Source: Gammaproteobacteria bacterium
GTDB lineage: Bacteria > Pseudomonadota > Gammaproteobacteria > Methylococcales > UBA2780
Direction of reading: 5' to 3'
Assembly (NCBI GenBank): GCA_003646305.1
Contig: QNFJ01000025.1
Coordinates: 1 to 15,477 of the forward strand
Length of the DNA: 15,477 nucleotides
The position numbers were made by a program, and so were the translations under genes. Shown one piece after another: positions 15,081 through 15,477 of the stretch (its first letter is position 1; every line of letters starts with the position of its first letter). The notes beneath the pieces are model-generated. The model made no database searches. It saw only the letters and a list, made by a program, of their open reading frames with translations, and was not told the origin of the DNA.

Positions 15081-15477
15081 AATATGTAGATGAGTTTCGT
15101 GACCCAGCAAAAGCTAAGGCATTAATTGCTAAAATCAATGGTCTAAAGGATAGCCTCAATGCTAGCGAGAAGAGTCCCTTGCAACTAATGGAGTTTTGCG
15201 GCGGGCATACACATACTATCTTCCGCTACGGTATTGAACCGATGCTACCAAATTGGCTAGAACTCGTGCATGGCCCAGGCTGCCCTGTTTGCGTATTACC
15301 TATGGGGCAAGTAGATGACTGTGTTGCTTTAGCAGAACGCCCTGACGTTATTTTCACGACCTTTGGCGATGCCATGCGAGTACCTGGGTCAAAGAAAAGC
15401 TTATTACAGGCGAAAGCTGATGGCGCTGATATACGCATGACCTATTCACCAATGGATTCGCTAGAACTTGCGCGTAA
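15077..15477 (+). CDS. hypD: Hydrogenase maturation FeS protein HypD (partial, N-terminal)
   Basis: The first 133 codons of HypD run off the window. HypD holds a [4Fe-4S] cluster and, with HypC, assembles Fe(CN)2CO. Conserved residues seen are C41 in EFCGGHTHT and C69 and C72 in GPGCPVC, matching the E. coli numbering. The block TTFGDAMRVPGS is also typical. The ATG overlaps the stop of the isomerase gene (ATGA). The full protein is normally about 370 residues, so roughly two thirds lies outside the window; hypE usually follows. Confidence 0.96.
   Translation, partial: MKYVDEFRDPAKAKALIAKINGLKDSLNASEKSPLQLMEFCGGHTHTIFRYGIEPMLPNWLELVHGPGCPVCVLPMGQVDDCVALAERPDVIFTTFGDAMRVPGSKKSLLQAKADGADIRMTYSPMDSLELAR

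Overview
The window carries most of a gene cluster for a membrane-bound, uptake-type [NiFe] hydrogenase of the O2-tolerant group 1 (HupSLC / E. coli Hyd-1 / Ralstonia MBH type), with its dedicated maturation genes and the general hyp machinery. The moderately AT-rich DNA, the Hyd-1-like structural subunits and the hupDFGHIJK-hypAB-hupR-hypFC-hypD gene set suggest a proteobacterium. A gammaproteobacterium, perhaps a marine chemolithotroph or methylotroph, is my best guess. No marker gene in the window fixes the taxon.

Layout. (1) Positions 1-675, minus strand: the 5' part of a gene probably of the DUF1186 type, preceded by a small secreted protein of unknown function; the two probably form an operon. 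(2) Positions 692-720: a strong intrinsic terminator closing the structural operon. (3) Positions 753-4374, minus strand: hupS-hupL-hupC (small subunit, large subunit, cytochrome b), tightly packed. (4) Positions 4375-4594: the only long intergenic region, divergent, which must hold the promoters for both directions. (5) Positions 4595-15477, plus strand: a nearly gapless run hupD-hupF-hupG-hupH-hupI-hupJ-hupK-hypA-hypB-hupR-hypF-hypC-SIS isomerase-hypD, leaving the window inside hypD. Nearly every junction is an overlap or a gap of under 25 nt, so it is probably one long operon.

How it works together. HypF (with HypE, not in the window) makes the cyanide ligands. HypC and HypD assemble the Fe(CN)2CO unit; HupF and HupK look like hydrogenase-specific scaffolds for delivering it to HupL. 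HypA and HypB insert nickel, and HupD cleaves the HupL C-terminal tail. HupG, HupH, HupI and HupJ serve mainly the small subunit and its special proximal cluster under oxygen. The mature HupSL dimer is exported by the Tat signal of HupS and feeds electrons from H2 through HupC into the quinone pool. HupR is the likely regulator.

Most notable points: the small subunit has the six-cysteine proximal-cluster signature of O2-tolerant enzymes. HupK keeps only the first cysteine of each active-site pair. The HupR-like regulator lacks the phosphoacceptor aspartate and the usual GAFTGA threonine, and I find no exact -24/-12 promoter in the divergent region. A complete GmhA-type sugar-phosphate isomerase is translationally coupled between hypC and hypD.
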